Below, piece after piece: positions 7,862-15,739 of a DNA stretch of 64,000 nt; position 1 is the stretch's first letter; each line of letters begins with the position of its first letter. The stretch spans positions 3,720,001 through 3,784,000 of the forward strand of contig NZ_CP053073.1 of assembly GCF_013003985.1 (NCBI RefSeq), in the 5' to 3' direction. The translations under genes were made by a program, and so were the position numbers. Under the pieces are notes generated by a model, which saw only the letters and a list, made by a program, of their open reading frames with translations, searched no databases and had not been told where the DNA came from. This DNA comes from Usitatibacter palustris (lineage in GTDB: Bacteria; Pseudomonadota; Gammaproteobacteria; Burkholderiales; Usitatibacteraceae).

Positions 7862-10537
7862 CTACTTCCCACCCTTCAGCGCGCGCTCCAGGCTCTGTTT
7901 GATCGTCAACGCGTCCTGCCAGCGGTCGCCGGTTTCGGCGAGGCGCTCGGCGGCGTTGGTCATGCGGAAGTCGAGCGGGTGGGCGGTGGCGAGCTCTTCC
8001 CAGGTGAGGGGCATCGAGACCGGTGCGCCGGGTGCGCCGCGCGGCGAGTACGCGACGTTCAAGGTCTTGCCGCGCACGTTCATGTTGTAGTCCATGAAGA
8101 TCTTGCCGGTGCGCTTGGGGATGCTCCACTCGAGCGTGATGTCCTTCGGATGGCCGCGCATCAGGTGGCGCCCCACCAATTCCGAAACGTGGCGCGCCGC
8201 GTCAAAATCGATCGTTCGACGAATGGGCACGAAGACATGCAAGCCGGTCTTGCCCGAGGTCTTCACGATCGGATTGAGCGACATGCCCTGGAGCAGTTCG
8301 CGCAACCAGAACGCGACTTCCTTGCCCTTCTCGAAGGCCACGGTGTTGAGCTCGGGCTCCTCGCCCTTGCCTTCCTTGCCCGAGTAGATGTACGGATCGA
8401 GGTCGAAGACCACGTAGTCGGGATAGTTGAGGATCGAGGCGTCCATCGAGGCTTCGGATTCGGCGAAGTTCGTGTCCTTGGTCACGGAATCGGGTCCGGG
8501 CTTCGAGCGCGAATGCCAGATGTGGAACTCGAGCGTTCCCGATTGCGCGAGCCACAGCAGCGTCGGCAGGTTGTTGCAGACCAGGTACTCCTGGCTCTCG
8601 TCCTTGCTGCCCGAATACACGGTGATCGTATCGACGAACTCGGGGCGCTCCTGCTCCCAGTGCTTCTGGAAGAAGCGCTGCCCCTTGATGCCGTCGGGCA
8701 TGCGGATCATCGTGAGCGGCCGGTCGGCGAGGTGCGTGAGGATATAAGGCGAGACCTGCGCGAAATAGCGAATGAGGTCGCGCTTGGTGAGGGCCGGCTG
8801 GTCGACGGACGGATCGGCGGGCCAGTACACGCGATCGAGGTTCGTGAGCTTCACGACCTGCTTGCCCACCACGAGCGAGAGAGCGGTCTTCTTTGCTTCG
8901 AGCTGCGCAAGGACGGCGGCGATCGTGGGGTCGCCACCTGCGGCGGCCTCGGGTGCCGTGGCGGTTCGCGTCTCGACGCGAGTGACCTTCTTCGCATCGA
9001 CATCATCACGCAGGCGCAGGAACACGGGCGCACGCAACGCACCGTCATCCGTCCAGTTCTGGAAGTTCACCTCCGCGACGAGCTTCGGCTCGACCCACAC
9101 GGCCTCGCCATTCAACTCGGGCTCTTCCTCGAAGGGACGAGTCTTCCGCGCGAGCGGATCGAGCAGCGCCCTCACCTTCTTCAACGTCTTCTCGTCGAAG
9201 CCCGAACCCACGTGCGAGGCGAAGTGAAACTTCCTTCCCTTCCAGTAGCCCAGCAGCAGCGAGCCGAATCCGGAGCGCGAGCCCTTTCCCTTTGTATAAC
9301 CACCGATCACGAAGTCCGCGGTCTGCGTGGGCTTCACCTTGATCCACGACGAGGAACGCTTGCCCGCCTCGTACGTACTGTCCTTGCGTTTGCCCATCAC
9401 GCCTTCGAACCCGCTCGCCATCGCGGCGGTGTTGAGCGCGACGCCGTCGTCGGCCGCGTGCACGAGCTGCACGAGCGGCGACGGGAGCAGGCACTGGGCG
9501 AGGTAGCGGCGCCGATCGCGATACGTGCTCTTGCGTAAATCCACGCCCTCGAAATAGAGGAGATCGAATGCGCAGAAGACGACCGGCGTATTCGCGTCGG
9601 CATCCTGCATCGCGCCGAAGGAGGGACGGCCCGACGCGTCGAAGGCGACCACTTCGCCGTCGAGCACCATGCCGTTGACCGCCTGCTTGGCGAGCTCCGC
9701 GGCAAGCTTCGGAAATTTCTCCGCATAGTCGATGCCGCGGCGCGAGCGCAGCCGCACGCCGGACTCCTCGATGAACGCGAGCACGCGGTAGCCGTCGAGC
9801 TTCGGCTCCCACATCCAGTCGGCCTTGTTGAAGACCTTTTCGCCGGTCTCCGCGAGCATCGGCTCGATCTTGGGCATCGCGACAATCGGACCGGTCGGCA
9901 CGAGGCGCGAAGCGGGAATGCGCTGCGGGCTCACCACCTTCAGCTCGGGCACCGCGATCCCGGTGATCACCGACCGGTTCTTCTCGGTGACGTCCTCGTC
10001 CGTCACAAACCGATCCTGGTGCTTGATCATCAGCCAGGCCTTGTCCTCCTTCGTCTTCACGAGCGCGAAGGAACCCTTCAGCTTCTCGCCGCGCAGCGTA
10101 ATGCTGAGCTTGCCCTTGGCCATCCCCTCGCGGATGAGGCGCTCGGCCTCCTCGCGGTCGTGATACCAGTGGCCCTTCTTGCCCTTCGCGTCCTCGTCGG
10201 GCGAATAGACGCCGCAGTCCCACACGATCACTTCGCCCGCGCCGTACTGCCCCTTGGGAATGATCCCTTCAAATGCCGCATACCCATACGGATGATTTTC
10301 AGTCCGCACCGCGAGCCGCTTCTCGGCGCGGTCGAGCGACGGCCCCTTCGGCACCGCCCAGGACATGAGGACGCCATCGCACTCGAGGCGGAAGTCGTAG
10401 TGCAAGCGTGTCGCCGCATGCTGCTGCACGACAAACAGCAACGGACCGGCGCGGTCCTTCGCGAGCTCGGGTCCGGGCTCGGGCGTTGCGGTGAAGGTGC
10501 GCTTGGCGGAGTATTCGCGCAGGTCATCCTTGGCCAT
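7862..10537 (-). CDS. ligD: DNA ligase D, multidomain end-joining enzyme
   Basis: This 891-residue protein has the order phosphoesterase - ligase - polymerase. Residues about 30-150 are the 3'-phosphoesterase (LHYDFRLECDGVLMSWAVPK). Residues about 220-530 are the ATP-dependent ligase with the nucleotidyl-lysine motif EPKLDGYR (Lys246). Residues about 590-890 are the primase-polymerase (LTNLDRVYWP, VVFDLDP, TSGKTGLHVFVPI). It processes and joins broken ends held by Ku. The ATG (10537) is only 17 bp from the divergent DUF72 start, so its promoter must overlap that gene. The palindrome lies just past its stop. Confidence 0.96.
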   Translation of the reverse strand: MAKDDLREYSAKRTFTATPEPGPELAKDRAGPLLFVVQQHAATRLHYDFRLECDGVLMSWAVPKGPSLDRAEKRLAVRTENHPYGYAAFEGIIPKGQYGAGEVIVWDCGVYSPDEDAKGKKGHWYHDREEAERLIREGMAKGKLSITLRGEKLKGSFALVKTKEDKAWLMIKHQDRFVTDEDVTEKNRSVITGIAVPELKVVSPQRIPASRLVPTGPIVAMPKIEPMLAETGEKVFNKADWMWEPKLDGYRVLAFIEESGVRLRSRRGIDYAEKFPKLAAELAKQAVNGMVLDGEVVAFDASGRPSFGAMQDADANTPVVFCAFDLLYFEGVDLRKSTYRDRRRYLAQCLLPSPLVQLVHAADDGVALNTAAMASGFEGVMGKRKDSTYEAGKRSSSWIKVKPTQTADFVIGGYTKGKGSRSGFGSLLLGYWKGRKFHFASHVGSGFDEKTLKKVRALLDPLARKTRPFEEEPELNGEAVWVEPKLVAEVNFQNWTDDGALRAPVFLRLRDDVDAKKVTRVETRTATAPEAAAGGDPTIAAVLAQLEAKKTALSLVVGKQVVKLTNLDRVYWPADPSVDQPALTKRDLIRYFAQVSPYILTHLADRPLTMIRMPDGIKGQRFFQKHWEQERPEFVDTITVYSGSKDESQEYLVCNNLPTLLWLAQSGTLEFHIWHSRSKPGPDSVTKDTNFAESEASMDASILNYPDYVVFDLDPYIYSGKEGKGEEPELNTVAFEKGKEVAFWLRELLQGMSLNPIVKTSGKTGLHVFVPIRRTIDFDAARHVSELVGRHLMRGHPKDITLEWSIPKRTGKIFMDYNMNVRGKTLNVAYSPRGAPGAPVSMPLTWEELATAHPLDFRMTNAAERLAETGDRWQDALTIKQSLERALKGGK

Positions 10538-10554
10538 GCACCATGATAACCACC

Positions 10555-11250
10555 ATGAAGCTCTACGCTGGCGCGAGCGGCTACTCGTTCAAGGAATGGA
10601 AGGGCACGTTCTACCCGGAGAAGATCAAGGCCGAGGAAATGCTCGCGTACTACAGCGAGCGGCTGCCCACGGTGGAGATCAACAACACGTTCTACCGGAT
10701 GCCCAAGGCCACGGTGCTCGAGAACTGGGCGAAGACCGTACCCGCCGCTTTTCGGTTTTCCATCAAAGCCTCGCGCCGGATCACGCACATCTCGCGCATC
10801 AAGGCCGAATCCTCGACCGAGCCGCTGGGCTTCCTCTACACGAACCTCGCCGCGCTGGGCGCCAAGCGCGCCGCGGTGCTGTTCCAGCTCCCGCCGAACA
10901 TGAAGAAGGACCTCCCGCGCCTCAACGACTTCCTCGCCCTCCTGCCGCAGGGACATTGCGCCGCGTTCGAGTTCCGTAACGAAACGTGGTTTTCCGATGA
11001 CGTCTATGACGCCCTGAAGTCGGCCAAGGCCGCCCTCGTGCTTTCGGAACGCGAAGACAACGCGCCTCCGCCCCTCGTGGAGACGACCTCCTGGGGCTAT
11101 CTGCGCCTTCGCCTCGAGACCTACTCGGAGAAGGACCTCGCGAAGTGGGCCGAGCACATCGCCGCCACCGGCTGGAAGGAGGCGTTCGTCTACTTCATGC
11201 ACGAACCCACCGCTCCGGAATACGCCGCGACATTGCTGAAGAAACCGTAA
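10555..11250 (+). CDS. DUF72 family protein (YecE-like)
   Basis: A 231-residue DUF72 protein with the conserved TIM-barrel-like motifs YAGASGYSFKEWKGTFYP, VEINNTFYRMP and FEFRNETWF. The family is widespread and its biochemical function is unsettled. DUF72 genes often neighbour DNA-repair genes, and here it diverges from ligD. ATG 10555 begins the conserved MKLYAGASGY; ATG 10543 would add four residues and come within 5 bp of the ligD start. No clear ribosome site is present, so a very short or absent leader is likely. Confidence 0.9.
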   Translation: MKLYAGASGYSFKEWKGTFYPEKIKAEEMLAYYSERLPTVEINNTFYRMPKATVLENWAKTVPAAFRFSIKASRRITHISRIKAESSTEPLGFLYTNLAALGAKRAAVLFQLPPNMKKDLPRLNDFLALLPQGHCAAFEFRNETWFSDDVYDALKSAKAALVLSEREDNAPPPLVETTSWGYLRLRLETYSEKDLAKWAEHIAATGWKEAFVYFMHEPTAPEYAATLLKKP

Positions 11251-11335
11251 CACTCGCCGGCGGCGGCTCCTGTCGAAATACGCGTTTCGCGTTCGACAAG
11301 GTTGGCAGTGCCCAACCAACCTCAGGAGCCAGACC

Positions 11336-11719
11336 ATGCGTTTCATGTCGATCTACCGTTCCGTCGAAAAGAACCGTCCGCCCACCGTCGAGGAAATGAC
11401 GAGGATGGGTGCCCTCACCGAAGAAATGACGAAGAAGGGCGTGCTCATCGCCACTGGCGGCTGCATGCCGAGCTTCCTGGGCGCACGGGTGCGCGCGAAG
11501 GGCGGGAAGCTCACCGTCACCGACGGCCCGTTCACCGAGACCAAGGAAATCGTCGGCGGCTTCGCGATCATGGAGTGCGCCTCGAAGGCCGAGGCGATCG
11601 AGCTCGCGAAGACCTTCCTCAAGTGCATCGACGAGGACGGCGAGTGCGAAGTGCGCCAGATGGGCGACGAGGCCAACTGCGGCGGGACCGCGCCGGTGTT
11701 CGAGAGCGCGGCGGCGTGA
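11336..11719 (+). CDS. YCII/DGPF-domain protein
   Basis: A 127-residue YCII family protein with the DGPF signature (LTVTDGPFTETKEIVGGFAI). The N-terminus MRFMSIYRSVEKN and the Cys-containing tail distinguish it from the two copies beside the sigma factor. CAGGAG sits 6 nt before the ATG. It is coupled by a GTGA overlap to a GyrI-like gene, a common pairing in which two small ligand-binding folds are co-expressed. Its role is unknown; it may belong to the same regulon as the ECF42 operon. Confidence 0.88.
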   Translation: MRFMSIYRSVEKNRPPTVEEMTRMGALTEEMTKKGVLIATGGCMPSFLGARVRAKGGKLTVTDGPFTETKEIVGGFAIMECASKAEAIELAKTFLKCIDEDGECEVRQMGDEANCGGTAPVFESAAA

Positions 11720-12159
11720 TTGAAGCGCCTCGGATCGTCCGGATCGCGGAGCAACTGACCGCGGTCATTCCGTTCGCCATCCCGCGCGCGGATATCGCGA
11801 AGGTGATGGGGCCCGGAATCGGCGAGCTGATGGAAGTCGTGAAGGCCCAGGGGATCGGTCCGACCGGCCCCTGGTTCTCGCATCACCACCAGATGGATCC
11901 GCACATCTTCGATTTCGAAATCGGCGTGCCGGTGAGCGCCGCGGTGAAACCGCGCGGCCGCGTGAAGGAAAGCCGGCTTCCGGGAGGCCGCGTGGCGCGC
12001 GCGATGTATACCGGCGGCTACGAAGGCCTGGGTGCCGCGTGGGGCGCGTTCGAGAAATGGCTCGTGACCAACGGCCATGCTCCCGCCCGCAATCTCTGGG
12101 AATGTTACGTAACCGATGACGTCACGGAGCTGAACCGCCCGGTCCTCGGCGGAGAGTAG
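11716..12159 (+). CDS. GyrI-like / AraC effector-binding domain protein
   Basis: A 147-residue stand-alone effector-binding (GyrI-like) domain: KPRGRVKESRLPGGRVARAM and YTGGYEGLGAAWGAFEKWL match the core, and the C-terminus WECYVTDDVTELNRP is typical of the fold. No DNA-binding domain is present, so it probably binds small molecules directly. GTG 11716 overlaps the YCII stop (GTGA), which defines the start. The gene ends 30 bp before methanethiol oxidase. Confidence 0.82.
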   Translation: MIEAPRIVRIAEQLTAVIPFAIPRADIAKVMGPGIGELMEVVKAQGIGPTGPWFSHHHQMDPHIFDFEIGVPVSAAVKPRGRVKESRLPGGRVARAMYTGGYEGLGAAWGAFEKWLVTNGHAPARNLWECYVTDDVTELNRPVLGGE

Positions 12160-12189
12160 ACTCGCAACTCCTCAATCAGGGAGGATGCG

Positions 12190-13440
12190 ATGAAGAACGC
12201 AATTTGTATTTCTTTCATGCTGGGCCTGGCGTTGCCCGCCCTGGGCGACGAAACCTGCAACTCCCCCTACACGACCGCACTCATCAAGGGACAGGAAGAC
12301 TACGTCCACGTGTGGACGCTCGGGGTGAAGGACCTCGGCGACGGGCAGGACAAGCTCGTCACGATCGGCGCCAATCCGAAATCGAAGGACTACGGGAAAG
12401 TCGTCTCGAGCGTCTCGGTGGGTTCGCGCGGTGAAGCGCATCACATGGGCTTCACAGACGATCGCCGTTACCTCTGGGCGGGCGGACTCTCGGACAACTT
12501 GATCCATGTCTTCGACGTGGCCAATCCCGAGAAGCCCAGGCTCGTGCGCACGATCAAGAACCTCGGCGAGAAGACCGGCTACCTCGGGCCGCACACGTTC
12601 TACGCGATGCCCGGCCGCATGCTGATCGGCACGCTCTCGAACACGAAGGACAAGGGCGGCGTCACCGGCATGGCGGTCTACAACAACAAGGGCGACTTCG
12701 TCGCGAAGTACGACATGCCCACCGACAAGGGCGGCGACGGCTACGGCTACGACATCGCGATCAACCCCGCGAAGAACGTGCTGCTCACCTCGAGCTTCGC
12801 GGGCTACAACAACTACATGCGCCCGCTCGGCGAGCTGATCAAGGACGCCGAGGCGATGAAGAAGTTCGGCAACACGATGGTCGTGTGGGATCTCAAGGCG
12901 ATGAAGCCCAAGCAGGTGCTCGCGGTTCCGGGCGCGCCGCTCGAGGTTCGCTGGTCGCTCAAATCCGGCGACAACTGGGCGATCACCGCTGCGGCACTCA
13001 CCTCGAAGCTCTGGCTCGTGAAGCAGGACGCGAAGGGTGAGTGGGTCGCGAAGGACGTCGGCACGATCGGCGACCCGTCGAAGATCCCGCTGCCGGTCGA
13101 CATCAGCATCACCGCCGACGGCAAGGGTCTCTGGGTCAACACCTTCATGGACGGCAAGACCCGCTACTTCGATCTCACGAATCCCGAGCAGCCGAAGCAG
13201 ACCTACGAGAAGGTCACCGGCAAGCAGGTGAACATGATCTCGCAGAGCTGGGACGGCAAGCGCGTGTACGTGACCTCCTCGCTGCTGGAGAACTGGGACA
13301 AGGGCGGTGCGGACAACGAGCAGTTCGTGCGCGCCTTCAACTGGGACGGCAAGGAGCTCAAACCGGCCTTTGAAGTCGATTTTGCGAAAGAAAAGCTCGG
13401 CCGCGCGCACCACATGAAGTTCACGGCGAAGGCTCGTTGA
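12190..13440 (+). CDS. mtoX: Methanethiol oxidase (SBP56/SELENBP1 family), periplasmic
   Basis: This 416-residue protein belongs to the selenium-binding-protein/methanethiol-oxidase family and has a signal peptide (residues 1-19, ending LPALGDE). Family marks include VFDVANPEKPRLVRTI, LEVRWSL, DGKTRYFDLTNPEQP, the VYVTSSLLENWDKG block and the C-terminal LGRAHHMKF. Characterised MtoX oxidises methanethiol to formaldehyde, sulfide and hydrogen peroxide and needs copper. The downstream gene encodes an SCO-type copper chaperone, as in known mtoX operons; no MauG is seen here. AGGGAGG lies 6 nt before the ATG. Substrate assignment is by family and context. Confidence 0.82.
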   Translation: MKNAICISFMLGLALPALGDETCNSPYTTALIKGQEDYVHVWTLGVKDLGDGQDKLVTIGANPKSKDYGKVVSSVSVGSRGEAHHMGFTDDRRYLWAGGLSDNLIHVFDVANPEKPRLVRTIKNLGEKTGYLGPHTFYAMPGRMLIGTLSNTKDKGGVTGMAVYNNKGDFVAKYDMPTDKGGDGYGYDIAINPAKNVLLTSSFAGYNNYMRPLGELIKDAEAMKKFGNTMVVWDLKAMKPKQVLAVPGAPLEVRWSLKSGDNWAITAAALTSKLWLVKQDAKGEWVAKDVGTIGDPSKIPLPVDISITADGKGLWVNTFMDGKTRYFDLTNPEQPKQTYEKVTGKQVNMISQSWDGKRVYVTSSLLENWDKGGADNEQFVRAFNWDGKELKPAFEVDFAKEKLGRAHHMKFTAKAR

Positions 13441-14081
13441 AAGGTTCCTCGCTTCTCTTCGCAGTAACGCTCGTTGCCCTCGCCGACGTTCACGCCGCGC
13501 AGGGTGACGAGCGCATCATCGCGCCGCAGCAGCTCTTCACGCCGCCGCCGGCGGGAAGCTATCAACTCCCGCCGATCCTCGCCGCACCCGATGGCCGCGT
13601 GCTCGACGAGCGTGGCCGCCCGCGGCAGCTGCGTGACCTCACGCGCGGGCGCATCACGCTGCTCTCGTTCATCTACACTCACTGCACCGATGCCGTGGGC
13701 TGCCCGCTCGCCTTCTCGACGCTCGCCCAGGTTCGCGATCGCCTCGCGGGGCGCGTGAAGGGCGCGCAGCTCGTGAGCCTTTCCTTCAACCCCGACTACG
13801 ACACCCCGGACGTGATGCGCATGTTCTCGAAGAGCTTCGATGGCGGAACGAAGGAGCCTGCGTGGCATTTCCTCACGACCGCATCTCCCGCGCAGCTGGC
13901 GCCGCTGCTCGAAGGCTTCGGCCAGGACGTTTCGCCCGCGGGCGAGAAGCGCCTCGACCACACGCTCCGGGTGTTCCTCATCGATCGCCAGCAACGCGTG
14001 CGTGAGATCTACTCCAGCGCGTATCTCCTGCCCGAAGTCATCGTGAACGACATGCTTACGCTCGCGGGTGAATCGCGATGA
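13437..14081 (+). CDS. SCO1/SenC-family copper chaperone-like protein
   Basis: A 214-residue secreted thioredoxin-fold protein. The TTG start overlaps the mtoX stop (TTGA), and residues 1-20 form a signal peptide. The redox/metal site is HCTDAVGCP (about residues 80-88), a CX5C spacing where classic SCO proteins have CXXXC; the distal His of the fold is in RLDHTLRVFLID. I infer that it delivers copper to, or maintains, the methanethiol oxidase. It is also coupled by overlap (ATGA) to the downstream acyl-CoA dehydrogenase. Confidence 0.82.
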   Translation: MKGSSLLFAVTLVALADVHAAQGDERIIAPQQLFTPPPAGSYQLPPILAAPDGRVLDERGRPRQLRDLTRGRITLLSFIYTHCTDAVGCPLAFSTLAQVRDRLAGRVKGAQLVSLSFNPDYDTPDVMRMFSKSFDGGTKEPAWHFLTTASPAQLAPLLEGFGQDVSPAGEKRLDHTLRVFLIDRQQRVREIYSSAYLLPEVIVNDMLTLAGESR

Positions 14082-15616
14082 ACCAGGCGCCGCCGCTCAC
14101 GGGTTACAACGCCTTCAGCGAGAACACCTGGATTCCCGTGCTCGATCCGGTCCGCGAGAAAGCATTGGCTCTCGGGGCGCTCGTGGGAAGCGAGGCGGGC
14201 CAGGAACTCGCGGCCAATGCCAATCGCCATGAGCCCGAACTCCGTACGCACGACCGCTACGGCAAGCGCATCGACACGGTGGAATTCCATCCGAGCTACC
14301 ACGCGCTCATGCAGCACGCGTTTGGCGGGGGCGTGCACTCCGCGGCGTGGACGGCCCGGTCCGATGGATTCTCGGCGCACGCGACACTCTTCTACCTCTG
14401 GAACCAGCTCGAGCAGGGGACAGCATGTCCGGTGACGATGACGTTCGCCAGCATCGCGGTCCTTCGCCAGGCGCCGGAGATCGCCCGCGAGTGGGAACCG
14501 AAGGTGCTCGCCAACGCCTACGACCCGCGGCCCCTGCCCTTCGCGCAGAAACAGGGCGTGACGATCGGCATGGCGATGACGGAGAAGCAGGGCGGCTCGG
14601 ACTTGCGCATGGTGCGAACCGAGGCGCGCGCGACGGCGAACGGCGAATACCTGCTCACCGGCCACAAGTGGTTCTGCTCGGCGCCGATGAGCGACGCGTT
14701 CTTCACGCTCGCGCGCCTGCCCGAGGGCGTGACGTGCTTCTTCGTGCCGCGCTCTTTGCCTGACGGCACGCGCAACACCTTCCTCATCCAGCGGCTGAAG
14801 GACAAGTGCGGCAACCGCTCGAACGCGTCCTCCGAGATCGAATACCGCGACACGCGCGCGTGGCTCGTCGGCGAGCCGGGCCGCGGGATCGCGACCATCA
14901 TCGAGATGGCGCACCTCACTCGCTTCGACATCGTCGTCGGCACCGCGGGGATGATGCGCGTCGCGTTCGACCAGGCGCTGCACCACGCGCGACATCGAGA
15001 AGCGTTCGGGAAGAAACTTTCCGAGCACGCGCTCATGCAGAACGTGCTCGCGGATCTTTCCCTCGAAGCCGAGGCCGCCGCGCGCCTCGCCTTTCATCTC
15101 GCGCGTGCCTTCGACGCGAAAGAGGCTGCGATCACTCGCATCCTCACGCCCGTCGCCAAGTATTGGCACTGCAAGCGCCTGCCGGTCATGACGGTCGAGG
15201 CGATGGAAGTGCTCGGGGGCAACGGCTATGTCGAGGAAGCCATGCTCGCGCGCCTCTACCGCGAAGCGCCGCTCAACGGCATTTGGGAAGGCAGCGGCAA
15301 CGTGATCTGCCTGGATGTCCTGCGCTCGCTCGCGAAGTCGACGGAAGGTCTCGAGATGTTGCTCGCGGAGATGCAGGGCACGGGGGATGGACGACTCGTG
15401 CGACATGCGACCGCGATTCGCGCGTTGCTCGCGAAGAACGAAGGGCTCGAGGCTTCAGCGCGGCGGCTCGTGGAAATGATCGCCTTGGGTGTGCAGGCGA
15501 CACTGATGGTCCGGCAGTCGTCGAGCAAGGATGGCGAGTTGTTCGTGGCGTCGCGGATTGCGGGAGATTCAGGGCGACAGTTGGGAACACTGTCGTCCTC
15601 TTCACTGTCATCCTGA
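14078..15616 (+). CDS. aidB: AidB-like acyl-CoA dehydrogenase, C-terminus altered by repeat
   Basis: A 512-residue protein of the AidB branch of acyl-CoA dehydrogenases. Seen are the long N-terminal region (GYNAFSENTW), flavin-binding core (GMAMTEKQGGSDLR), LTGHKWFCSAPMSDAF and the C-terminal helical domain with EVLGGNGYVEEAMLARLYRE and GIWEGSGNVICLDVLR. E. coli AidB (about 541 aa) is linked to alkylation protection. It is coupled to the SCO gene. The last residues (GTLSSSSLSS) and the stop lie inside a dispersed hairpin repeat, so the native C-terminus appears replaced by repeat sequence. Confidence 0.88.
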   Translation: MNQAPPLTGYNAFSENTWIPVLDPVREKALALGALVGSEAGQELAANANRHEPELRTHDRYGKRIDTVEFHPSYHALMQHAFGGGVHSAAWTARSDGFSAHATLFYLWNQLEQGTACPVTMTFASIAVLRQAPEIAREWEPKVLANAYDPRPLPFAQKQGVTIGMAMTEKQGGSDLRMVRTEARATANGEYLLTGHKWFCSAPMSDAFFTLARLPEGVTCFFVPRSLPDGTRNTFLIQRLKDKCGNRSNASSEIEYRDTRAWLVGEPGRGIATIIEMAHLTRFDIVVGTAGMMRVAFDQALHHARHREAFGKKLSEHALMQNVLADLSLEAEAAARLAFHLARAFDAKEAAITRILTPVAKYWHCKRLPVMTVEAMEVLGGNGYVEEAMLARLYREAPLNGIWEGSGNVICLDVLRSLAKSTEGLEMLLAEMQGTGDGRLVRHATAIRALLAKNEGLEASARRLVEMIALGVQATLMVRQSSSKDGELFVASRIAGDSGRQLGTLSSSSLSS

Positions 15617-15717
15617 GGGCCGCAGTTGCCCGAAGGACCTGCTTGAACAGCGAAGCGGATTTGTACTGTTGACCCCCTACAGCAGGTCCTTCGTCGCTTC
15701 GCTCCTCAGGATGACAG
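15605..15717. repeat. Dispersed hairpin repeat, copy 1
   Basis: Inverted-repeat unit: the left arm begins CTGTCATCCTGAGG and runs to CGAAGGACCTGCTT; the right arm runs from AGCAGGTCCTTCGTCGCTTC to CAGGATGACAG. It covers the last codons of the AidB-like gene and fills the gap to the convergent reductase gene. A bidirectional terminator role is plausible. Confidence 0.9.
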
Positions 15718-15739
15718 CGCGGTGGGACGACGGTTGCGA

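Noticed and set aside
15680-15705. TTCGTCGCTTC in the dispersed repeats resembling LytTR box B plus flank
   Set aside because: No second box at 21 bp and no promoter; the match is explained by the repeat family itself.
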